Below are positions 1-4,808 of a stretch of DNA of 6,041 nt, in pieces (within the stretch, counting starts at the first letter, position 1; every line of letters starts with the position of its first letter). The DNA lies in NCBI GenBank assembly GCA_020722405.1, contig DYKW01000114.1, positions 1 to 6,041 on the forward strand, read 5' to 3'. The notes beneath the pieces were generated by a model. That model was not told the origin of the DNA and made no database searches. It saw nothing but the letters and a program-made list of their open reading frames with translations. The DNA comes from Anaerolinea thermophila. Lineage in GTDB: Bacteria; Chloroflexota; Anaerolineae; Anaerolineales; DRKV01. Made by a program: the position numbers and the translations under genes.

Positions 1-43
1 TGTAAATCTGTGGCCTTTGTTTTTGGCCTTTCTTGCTTCAGAT

Positions 44-71
44 TTGGAATTGCTGCTGTTTTTGGTATAAT
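44..71 (+). promoter_or_regulatory. Candidate distal promoter P1 of the kinase-hydrolase operon
   Basis: A TATAAT hexamer at 66-71 matches the sigma70 -10 consensus exactly. TTGGAA at 44-49 lies 16 bp upstream and matches the -35 consensus at 4 of 6 positions. The predicted transcription start near 78 falls inside the dyad at 74-91. It would give a leader of about 90 nt before the kinase start. This is a consensus match only. Confidence 0.6.
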
Positions 72-73
72 GT

Positions 74-91
74 GTACCAGTACTGTGGTAC
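74..91. promoter_or_regulatory. Candidate operator dyad overlapping the P1 start site
   Basis: The 18-bp stretch GTACCAGTACTGTGGTAC has perfect 6-bp inverted arms, GTACCA (74-79) and TGGTAC (86-91). Nested inside is the 8-bp palindrome CAGTACTG (78-85). GTAC occurs three times, at 74, 80 and 88. The dyad sits immediately downstream of the -10 box of P1, so a bound protein would probably block initiation. The regulator is unknown; GntR-like regulators often use sites with GT...AC half-sites, but that link is speculative. Confidence 0.45.
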
Positions 92-114
92 TATATAAAA
101 TCGCCGAAATCTCT

Positions 115-142
115 TTGCGAAAACGAAATTCTCGGGTATGAT
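115..142 (+). promoter_or_regulatory. Candidate proximal promoter P2 of the kinase-hydrolase operon
   Basis: TTGCGA (115-120) and TATGAT (137-142) are separated by 16 bp. The -10 box matches at 5 of 6 positions and the -35 box at 4 of 6. The predicted start near 149 leaves a leader of about 20 nt before the ATG at 170. The dyad at 74-91 lies just upstream of P2, so one regulator could treat P1 and P2 differently. Confidence 0.5.
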
Positions 143-169
143 AGACTTGTTTGCTGGGCTAGAGATTAG

Positions 170-1540
170 ATGAACGATACTTTTTTGTTTTTAGGCATTG
201 CCGCTGCAGTTGCGCTTTTATTTGGGGGGATTTTGGGGTACGTTCTGCGCGGCTTTTTGGTGCATAAGAAACTGGCCAGCGAACGCGTAGCCCTGCGCCG
301 TGAAGCAAAGAAAATGGAACGAGCGCGTTCCAGCCTGATCTACGAATTGGTCTCTACCTTGAGTGCTACGCTTAGCTACCAGCGTGTACTCGAGATCGCT
401 TTGGATATTAGCACGCGGGTGTTGTCCGGCCCCAATGGGAATGTTGCCTCATTGGTCAGTGCCTTTTTGTTGTTCGACCGTAGTGATGCGAATCCCGAGC
501 AAATGGTGTTGCGTGTTGGTTCCGCGCGTGGTTTTACGCCGGCCGATCAACGCCAAACATTCGAGGGCGTGAACGGATTGTTGGCCGAAACAATCGAGCG
601 GGGGGAAAGCCGTTCTTCGAAATCGGTAAATCAGGATAGCGAACTTTCGCGTGTTATCGCCTTGCGAAGTTGCGAGGGGGCTTATTGTATTCCCCTTCGT
701 GCTGGCCTGGAAACCTATGGTGTGTTGCTCTTTGCCCATAAAGACCCCGATTTTTTTACCAAGGAGATCTGTGAATTACTCAACATCGTTGGTCACCAGG
801 CGATGATTGCCATGCAAAATGCCCGTCTCTTCGATGACCTGGAACAAGAAAAAGAGCACATGATGGAAATCCAGGAAGAAGCGCGCAAGAAGTTGGCACG
901 TGATTTGCATGATGGCCCCACACAATCGGTGGCCGCCATTGCCATGCGCGTCAACTTTGCCCGCCGCTTGATGGAACGAGACGCGAAAGCGGCGCAAACA
1001 GAACTGGAAAAAATCGAAGAATTGGCGCGTCGCACAACCAAAGAAATTCGTCACATGTTGTTTACCTTGCGCCCGCTGGTGCTCGAATCCAAAGGCCTGG
1101 TGGCCGCTTTGCAGGCTATGGCCGATAAAATGCGCGAAACCTATGACCAAAACGTCTTGATTGAGGTGCAGTCTGAAGTGGTGGACAAACTGGAGATAGG
1201 CAAACAGGCGGTCGTGTTCTACATTGCGGAGGAAGCCGTCAACAACGCCCGCAAACATGCCCAAGCCGCGCACATTTGGGTGCGCCTGAAATTACTGCAA
1301 CCCGATGTCGCAATGTTGGAAATCCAGGACGATGGTGTGGGCTTCGACCTAAGCGCCGTAGATGCGACTTACGATAATCGTGGCAGTTTGGGGATGGTCA
1401 ACATGCGTGAGCGTACCGAACTGGTCAATGGCTTTTTGCATATCAATTCAGCGGTTGGGAAAGGCACCAGGATTCAGGTGGTGATTCCGTTGAGCGAAGA
1501 TGCCTATGATCGGCTGCGCAATCGAGGTAAGGCGGCGTAG
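170..1540 (+). CDS. Membrane-anchored GAF-domain sensor histidine kinase, NarL/DegS type
   Basis: This 456-residue protein is a two-component sensor kinase: it should autophosphorylate a histidine and pass the phosphate to a response regulator. Residues about 5-28 form one hydrophobic membrane segment, followed by a basic, helical linker. Residues about 60-215 resemble a GAF sensory domain, and a charged coiled-coil-like stretch follows (about 218-243). The HisKA_3 dimerisation segment contains ARDLHDGPTQSV, with phospho-acceptor His247. The ATPase domain has an N-box with Asn358/Asn359 (EEAVNNARKHA), a G1 box DDGVGFD (387-393), GSLGMVNMRER (405-415) and a late GKGTR glycine box. All catalytic motifs are intact. 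With no large extracellular domain, it probably senses a cytoplasmic or redox signal through GAF; the ligand is not evident. The ATG is supported by the membrane helix that starts at once, although the ribosome binding site is weak (AGAG at 161-164). No response regulator gene is in the window. Confidence 0.93.
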   Translation: MNDTFLFLGIAAAVALLFGGILGYVLRGFLVHKKLASERVALRREAKKMERARSSLIYELVSTLSATLSYQRVLEIALDISTRVLSGPNGNVASLVSAFLLFDRSDANPEQMVLRVGSARGFTPADQRQTFEGVNGLLAETIERGESRSSKSVNQDSELSRVIALRSCEGAYCIPLRAGLETYGVLLFAHKDPDFFTKEICELLNIVGHQAMIAMQNARLFDDLEQEKEHMMEIQEEARKKLARDLHDGPTQSVAAIAMRVNFARRLMERDAKAAQTELEKIEELARRTTKEIRHMLFTLRPLVLESKGLVAALQAMADKMRETYDQNVLIEVQSEVVDKLEIGKQAVVFYIAEEAVNNARKHAQAAHIWVRLKLLQPDVAMLEIQDDGVGFDLSAVDATYDNRGSLGMVNMRERTELVNGFLHINSAVGKGTRIQVVIPLSEDAYDRLRNRGKAA

Positions 1541-1543
1541 TCT

Positions 1544-2299
1544 ATGCCTCGAGCCGCCGGTTTGCACTACCGCCTTTCCAACCCCGATGCTGAGGGTGTC
1601 CCACTGGTGCTGATCCATGGTGCCGGGGGCAATTTGTGGCATTGGCCGCCGGAAATTCGTCACTTGCCGGGACATCCGGTGTATGCGCTGGATTTACCGG
1701 GGCATGGCGATTCCCCCTTGCCGGGCCGTCCAAGGATCGCCGAATACGCCGAGGCCGTTCGTGCCTGGATGGAAGCCCTCGATCTGCCGCCTGTGTGCCT
1801 GACCGGACATTCCATGGGGGGCGCGATCACCCTGGAGGTTGCCCTCACCACCCCAAAGGTCGTCCGTGCCCTGGGGCTGATCGGAACGGGTGGACGCTTA
1901 GGGGTATCCCCGAAAATCCTGGAAGGGACTGCCTCCCCCGAAACTTTTCCTGCGACCGTGGAAACCATCATCCGTTGGGCCTTCCACCTGGACAGTCCCT
2001 CTGGATTGAAGGCGTTGGCACAAGAGCGCATGATGCAAGTGCCCGCCAGGGTACTGCACGATGATTTTGTTGCCTGCAATGTCTTTGATGTGCGTGCCGC
2101 CCTAACTGCTGTGGACGTGCCCGCGCTGGTGGTGTGTGGCGCAGACGACAAAATGACCCCCCTGAAATATTCCCAATTTTTGGCCGAGTCCCTGCCCCAT
2201 GCCCGCCTGGAAGTAATTCCTCATGCCGGGCACATGGTCATGCTGGAGCAGCCCCAGGTGTTAGCCAACGCACTGCAAGCATTTTTGGCCGAGGTGTGA
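1544..2299 (+). CDS. Alpha/beta hydrolase
   Basis: This 251-residue protein has the complete alpha/beta-hydrolase plan. The oxyanion-hole segment LVLIHGAGGNLWHW is near residues 22-35, LDLPGHGDSP follows, and the nucleophile elbow GHSMGG carries Ser90. The acid is most likely Asp202 in GADDKMTP (Asp201 is next to it) and the general base is His230 in HAGHMVMLEQP. The length is normal for a small single-domain esterase/lactonase-like member, and there is no signal peptide, so it should be cytoplasmic. The sequence does not identify the substrate; ester, lactone or C-C hydrolase activity are all possible. Only 3 nt separate the kinase stop from this ATG, and a GAGGTAAGG stretch inside the kinase end (1524-1532) could serve as ribosome binding site. 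Both facts point to co-transcription and translational coupling. The cap region (about 120-185) is short. Confidence 0.9.
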   Translation: MPRAAGLHYRLSNPDAEGVPLVLIHGAGGNLWHWPPEIRHLPGHPVYALDLPGHGDSPLPGRPRIAEYAEAVRAWMEALDLPPVCLTGHSMGGAITLEVALTTPKVVRALGLIGTGGRLGVSPKILEGTASPETFPATVETIIRWAFHLDSPSGLKALAQERMMQVPARVLHDDFVACNVFDVRAALTAVDVPALVVCGADDKMTPLKYSQFLAESLPHARLEVIPHAGHMVMLEQPQVLANALQAFLAEV

Positions 2300-2319
2300 A
2301 AATTCGTGCTGTTGATTCC

Positions 2320-2348
2320 TTGCCAATTTGCGCCAGTTTGTGTATAAT
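2320..2348 (+). promoter_or_regulatory. Strong promoter for tRNA-Val, and probably for thrS
   Basis: TTGCCA (2320-2325), a 17-bp spacer and a perfect TATAAT (2343-2348) form a near-consensus sigma70-type promoter. The predicted start near 2355 lies about 9 nt before the mature tRNA 5' end. No terminator is visible between the hydrolase stop (2299) and this promoter, so some read-through from the upstream operon is possible. It is also the last good promoter before the T-box and thrS. Confidence 0.8.
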
Positions 2349-2363
2349 CAGCCACGCTTATGC

Positions 2364-2437
2364 GGGCGGATAGCTCAGTTGGTTAGAGCGTTGCGTTGAC
2401 ATCGCAAAGGTCGTAGGTTCGAGTCCTATTCCGCCCA
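2364..2437 (+). tRNA. tRNA-Val (anticodon GAC)
   Basis: A complete 74-nt cloverleaf can be drawn. The acceptor stem GGGCGGA (2364-2370) pairs perfectly with TCCGCCC (2430-2436), leaving discriminator A2437. The D-arm is GCTC/GAGC (2373-2376, 2386-2389). The anticodon stem TTGCG/CGCAA (2391-2395, 2403-2407) closes the loop TTGACAT, with anticodon GAC at 2398-2400, which reads the valine codon GTC and probably GTT. The T-arm GTAGG/CCTAT (2413-2417, 2425-2429) holds the loop TTCGAGT. CCA is not encoded: the bases after the discriminator are CCT. The CCA end must therefore be added after 3' cleavage, typically by RNase Z. The leader of thrS begins about 20 nt downstream. Confidence 0.97.
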
Positions 2438-2645
2438 CCTGAAAGTTCATCTTGTACATGCGATGACCGGGACGAGTATGCGGCCCGGAGGCCGACAGGG
2501 AAAGATGGTCATGGATTGAGAACCATCTCCAGCCGCCCCCGCAGAAAACCCCCCGTGAGCATGACCCGGAAAGGCCCTCGGCCAAGTAAGGGAAACGGTT
2601 GGCCCCGTTATCGGCCCCAACGAGATGCCCTGTTTTGCAGGGTAA

Positions 2646-2680
2646 TCTGGGTGGAACCGTGAGTGAACTCTCGCCCCAGA
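2646..2680 (+). promoter_or_regulatory. T-box antiterminator helix
   Basis: TCTGGG (2646-2651) pairs with CCCAGA (2675-2680) as helix A1. GAG (2661-2663) pairs with CTC (2668-2670) as helix A2, capped by TGAA. The bulge TGGAACC (2652-2658) is the conserved tRNA acceptor-binding bulge. Bases 2668-2676 belong to both this structure and the terminator's left arm, so the two are mutually exclusive. Confidence 0.85.
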
Positions 2681-2698
2681 ACGGGCGAGAGTTTTTTT
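2667..2698 (+). terminator. Intrinsic terminator within the thrS T-box
   Basis: ACTCTCGCCC (2667-2676) pairs perfectly with GGGCGAGAGT (2683-2692) around a CAGAAC loop. Seven consecutive T residues follow (2692-2698). It should form when charged tRNA-Thr is plentiful and stop transcription before thrS. Confidence 0.93.
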
Positions 2699-2716
2699 AT
2701 CCTTGGAGGTGTAATG

Positions 2717-4549
2717 ATGGCTCAACAAAAAGTGCAGAATCCTGCGGTACCGGAACGTTACGAAGATACGATGTTGTATCGTATTCGCCATTCCGCCGCG
2801 CACATCATGGCGCAGGCGGTGTTGGAAATCTTCCCTGAAGGCAAGGTAGCGATTGGTCCGCCAATTGAAAACGGCTTTTATTACGATTTTGATTTGCCGC
2901 GTGCGCTCACCCCGGAGGACTTGAAAGCCATCGAGAAACGCATGCGACAGATCATTGCCGGGCGACATCCCTTCAAGAAAACGGTGATTTCGGCGGAAGA
3001 AGCGCGTGAAATTTTCAAAGACCAGCCCTATAAATTGGAGTTAATTGCAGGTCTGGAACAAGGTGGTTACGATGAGTATGGTAACCCATTGGATGAAAAG
3101 CCGGAAATTTCAATCTATCAGCACGATACTTTTACCGATTTGTGCCGCGGCCCCCATGTGGAACATACCGGGCAAATCAACCCCTCGACCATTAAACTGA
3201 TGAACGTGGCGGGTGCCTACTGGCGCGGTGATGAACACAATCCGATGTTACAGCGCATTTATGGCACGGCCTGGGAAACGAAAGAACAACTCAAAGAATA
3301 CCTGACCATGCTGGAGGAGGCCAAGAAGCGCGATCACCGTAAACTGGGCAAAGAACTCCATATTTATATCTTCGATGAAGAAGTTGGCCCTGGTTTGCCG
3401 CTGTGGATGCCAAATGGTAGCGTCTTGATTGAAGAACTGGAGAAACTGGCCAAGGAAATGGAATTCAAGGCCGGGTATGAACGTGTTCGCACACCGCACC
3501 TGACCAAAGAAGACCTTTATCTGCGCAGCGGCCATTTGCCGTACTACGCCGAAAGCATGTATCCTTCAATGGAACTGGATGATGGGGTGCGTTACTACAT
3601 TAAACCCATGAACTGCCCCATGCACCATAAGATTTTTGCCAGCCTGCCGCGCAGTTACCGCGATTTGCCTGTGCGGTTGGCGGAATATGGCACCTGCTAC
3701 CGTTACGAAAAAAGCGGTGAACTCTTCGGCCTGATGCGGGTGCGCTCCATGCAGATGAATGATGCACACATCTACTGCTCTGAAGAACAGTTTGAGGAAG
3801 AATTCATGGCCGTGGTGGCTATGTACATGGAATATTTTGAACTGTTCGGCATCGAGAAATACGTCATGCGTTTGAGTACGCATCACAAAAGCGGCCTCGG
3901 TAAAAAGTATGTAGACAATGAGCGCTTGTGGTTGAAAACCGAAGATATGGTGCGTCGTGCGATGACCAATGGCGGTGTGCCTTTTGTGGAAGTACCCGAT
4001 GAGGCGGCTTTTTACGGCCCCAAGATTGATGTGCAGGTTTGGAGTGCCATTGGGCGCGAGTTTACCCTGGCAACCAATCAGGTAGATTTTGCCGTGCCGG
4101 AGCGTTTTGACCTCAAGTTCATCAATAAGAATGGCGAAGAAGAAACCCCGCTTTGTATCCACCGTGCACCACTCAGTACCCATGAGCGGATGGTAGGTTT
4201 CCTCATCGAGCACTATGCCGGGAACTTCCCTGTGTGGTTAGCACCGGAACAAGTGCGCATTATCCCCATTACGGATGTCCACAGTGAATACGCGCGCAAA
4301 TTGGAAAAGCAATTACGCACTGTCTTTGTACGTGCCAGTGCTGACCTGGGCTCAGAGCGCATGAACGCCAAGATTCGCAAAGCGCAGAATTTCAAGGTGC
4401 CCTATATGCTGATCGTAGGTGACAATGAAATGGCCAATGGCACAGTTTCACTCCGCAAGCGGGATGGCAGTCGTCAGAATGACATGCCGTTTGACGAATT
4501 CCTGGCTTTGGTGCAGGAACGCATTCGAACACGTGCTGCGGAACTGTAA
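2717..4549 (+). CDS. thrS: Threonyl-tRNA synthetase lacking the TGS domain
   Basis: This enzyme charges tRNA-Thr with threonine, using ATP, and edits mischarged Ser-tRNA-Thr. From the chosen start it has 610 residues, against about 640 for common bacterial forms. The difference is at the N terminus: after a tail of about 20 residues it goes straight into the editing domain (RIRHSAAHIM), so the TGS domain is absent. Editing-site residues His25, His29, Cys143 and His147 (LCRGPHV) are present. The class II core has KPMNCP with zinc ligand Cys300, motif 2 (YRYEKSG), zinc ligands His351 (NDAHIYC) and His482 (CIHRAP), and motif 3 (STHERMVGFL). The C terminus (about 510-610) is an anticodon-binding domain. 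GGAGG (2705-2709) sits 7 nt before the ATG at 2717 and 4 nt before an adjacent ATG at 2714. I prefer 2717; 2714 adds one Met. Expression should be governed by the T-box immediately upstream. Confidence 0.97.
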   Translation: MAQQKVQNPAVPERYEDTMLYRIRHSAAHIMAQAVLEIFPEGKVAIGPPIENGFYYDFDLPRALTPEDLKAIEKRMRQIIAGRHPFKKTVISAEEAREIFKDQPYKLELIAGLEQGGYDEYGNPLDEKPEISIYQHDTFTDLCRGPHVEHTGQINPSTIKLMNVAGAYWRGDEHNPMLQRIYGTAWETKEQLKEYLTMLEEAKKRDHRKLGKELHIYIFDEEVGPGLPLWMPNGSVLIEELEKLAKEMEFKAGYERVRTPHLTKEDLYLRSGHLPYYAESMYPSMELDDGVRYYIKPMNCPMHHKIFASLPRSYRDLPVRLAEYGTCYRYEKSGELFGLMRVRSMQMNDAHIYCSEEQFEEEFMAVVAMYMEYFELFGIEKYVMRLSTHHKSGLGKKYVDNERLWLKTEDMVRRAMTNGGVPFVEVPDEAAFYGPKIDVQVWSAIGREFTLATNQVDFAVPERFDLKFINKNGEEETPLCIHRAPLSTHERMVGFLIEHYAGNFPVWLAPEQVRIIPITDVHSEYARKLEKQLRTVFVRASADLGSERMNAKIRKAQNFKVPYMLIVGDNEMANGTVSLRKRDGSRQNDMPFDEFLALVQERIRTRAAEL

Positions 4550-4563
4550 ACCCGGCGCAAACC

Positions 4564-4597
4564 AAAAGCACTGCCTTTATTGGGGTGGTGCTTTTTT
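4564..4597 (+). terminator. Intrinsic terminator after thrS
   Basis: AAAAGCACTGCC (4564-4575) pairs with GGTGGTGCTTTT (4584-4595), with two G-T wobbles, around a loop of 8 nt. A run of six T residues (4592-4597) forms the end of the right arm and the tail. It lies 15 nt after the thrS stop, so it should separate thrS from the glycosyltransferase gene. Confidence 0.88.
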
Positions 4598-4607
4598 ATT
4601 TGTAAAA

Positions 4608-4763
4608 AACGCTAAGCCGCAGAACCGCAAAGAGAATTCCGTTTTCAGTCGTGTAGTCGGGTAGTCGCATTTCGCATTCCGTGGTCCGCTGTTCGCTGAT
4701 GCCTACTCACCTACTCACCTACTCACCTACCTTCACGTCTTCGCGACTTTGCGACTTTGCGTT
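4608..4763. repeat. Mosaic of 7-8 bp tandem repeats with inverted outer arms
   Basis: This non-coding stretch fills most of the gap between thrS and the glycosyltransferase gene. The left arm has three octamers of form NCGCNNAR: ACGCTAAG, CCGCAGAA, CCGCAAAG (4609-4632). The right arm has four of the opposite orientation: CTTCACGT, CTTCGCGA, CTTTGCGA, CTTTGCGT (4731-4762). The 25-bp arms 4608-4632 and 4739-4763 match as an inverted repeat at 19 of 25 positions. Between them lie GTAGTCG twice at 8-bp period (4653-4667), TCGCATT twice at 7-bp period (4665-4678), CGCTG twice at 7-bp period (4687-4698) and CTACTCAC 3.5 times (4703-4730). No transposase or convincing ORF is present. It resembles the short tandemly repeated repetitive (STRR) sequences known from cyanobacteria in style; the origin is unknown. 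Confidence 0.8.
4703..4730. repeat. CTACTCAC perfect octamer tandem repeat, 3.5 copies
   Basis: Three exact CTACTCAC units (4703-4726) are followed by a half unit CTAC (4727-4730). The first right-arm octamer of the surrounding mosaic follows directly, keeping the 8-bp phase. A perfect short array like this is prone to copy-number change by slippage. Confidence 0.92.
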
Positions 4764-4785
4764 AAACATGGCCTCACACTATACA
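4757..4785 (+). promoter_or_regulatory. Candidate promoter of the glycosyltransferase gene
   Basis: TTGCGT (4757-4762) and TATACA (4780-4785) are separated by 17 bp; each matches consensus at 4 to 5 of 6 positions. The predicted start near 4792 leaves a leader of about 17 nt, just enough for the ribosome binding site at 4798-4802. The -35 box lies inside the last octamer of the repeat mosaic. Confidence 0.55.
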
Positions 4786-4808
4786 ACTCAGAAAAAAGGA
4801 AGTAAATT

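Larger units (their letters stand above)
2457..2698 (+). promoter_or_regulatory. T-box riboswitch (tRNA-Thr-sensing) controlling thrS
   Basis: The leader matches T-box architecture. The Stem I base is CATGC (2457-2461) with GCATG (2559-2563). Next come a GATGA/TGA kink-turn-type GA motif (2462-2466, 2556-2558), helix CGGG/CCCG (2468-2471, 2552-2555), the AGTA S-turn strand (2475-2478) and helix TGCGG/CCGCA (2479-2483, 2539-2543). The likely specifier is ACC (threonine) at 2548-2550, just after GAAA. A distal hairpin AGATGGT/ACCATCT (2503-2509, 2522-2528) carries the apical loop. A Stem II-like helix GGCCAA/TTGGCC (2580-2585, 2599-2604) and Stem III CCCTG/CAGGG (2628-2632, 2638-2642) follow. 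The hallmark GGGTGGAACCGTGAG is at 2649-2663; its TGGA (2652-2655) would pair with the acceptor end of uncharged tRNA with U73. The output is transcriptional: antiterminator against terminator. An AAC reading of the specifier, one base earlier, cannot be excluded by eye, but the downstream gene favours ACC. Confidence 0.93.

Noticed and set aside
4..45. Inverted repeat AAATCTG (4-10) / CAGATTT (39-45) and repeated GGCCTTT (12-18, 26-32) at the left edge
   Set aside because: The stem is only 7 bp with a 28-nt loop and no T-tract after it. It may be a remnant of an upstream terminator, but chance is as likely.
776..1273. 165-residue minus-strand ORF inside the kinase gene
   Set aside because: It is antisense to the HisKA_3 and ATPase regions with all motifs intact on the + strand. 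Its Phe/His-rich composition is typical of a reverse-frame shadow.
1636..2151. Overlapping ORFs on both strands inside the hydrolase gene
   Set aside because: The catalytic triad and the alpha/beta-hydrolase motifs all lie in the frame of 1544-2299. The others are Arg/Pro/Ser-rich frame shadows.
2418..2460. Separate promoter for the T-box inside or just after tRNA-Val
   Set aside because: The only -10-like string, TACATG at 2455-2460, overlaps the Stem I base and has no suitable -35 box. A start from it would remove the 5' strand of Stem I.
2358..2585. Minus-strand ORF across the tRNA (contains GIGLEPTTFAMSTQRSN)
   Set aside because: This is the familiar false translation of a tRNA gene read backwards, continued through the T-box. 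It overlaps two certain RNA elements.
2663..2716. Upstream in-frame GTG start that would add 18 residues to ThrRS
   Set aside because: The extension would be encoded by the antiterminator and terminator hairpin of the T-box, has no ribosome binding site, and shows no resemblance to the family's N terminus. GGAGG at 2705-2709 points to the ATG at 2717 or 2714.
3566..4213. 215-residue minus-strand ORF inside thrS
   Set aside because: It is antisense to the ThrRS catalytic core, with no start context or recognisable domain.
4419..4664. 81-residue + strand ORF over the end of thrS and the terminator
   Set aside because: It is a frame shadow of thrS that runs through the intrinsic terminator into the repeats, with no ribosome binding site or domain.
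4703..4762. Possible CRISPR-like array
   Set aside because: Units are only 8 bp and directly adjacent, with no unique spacers; it is a simple tandem repeat.
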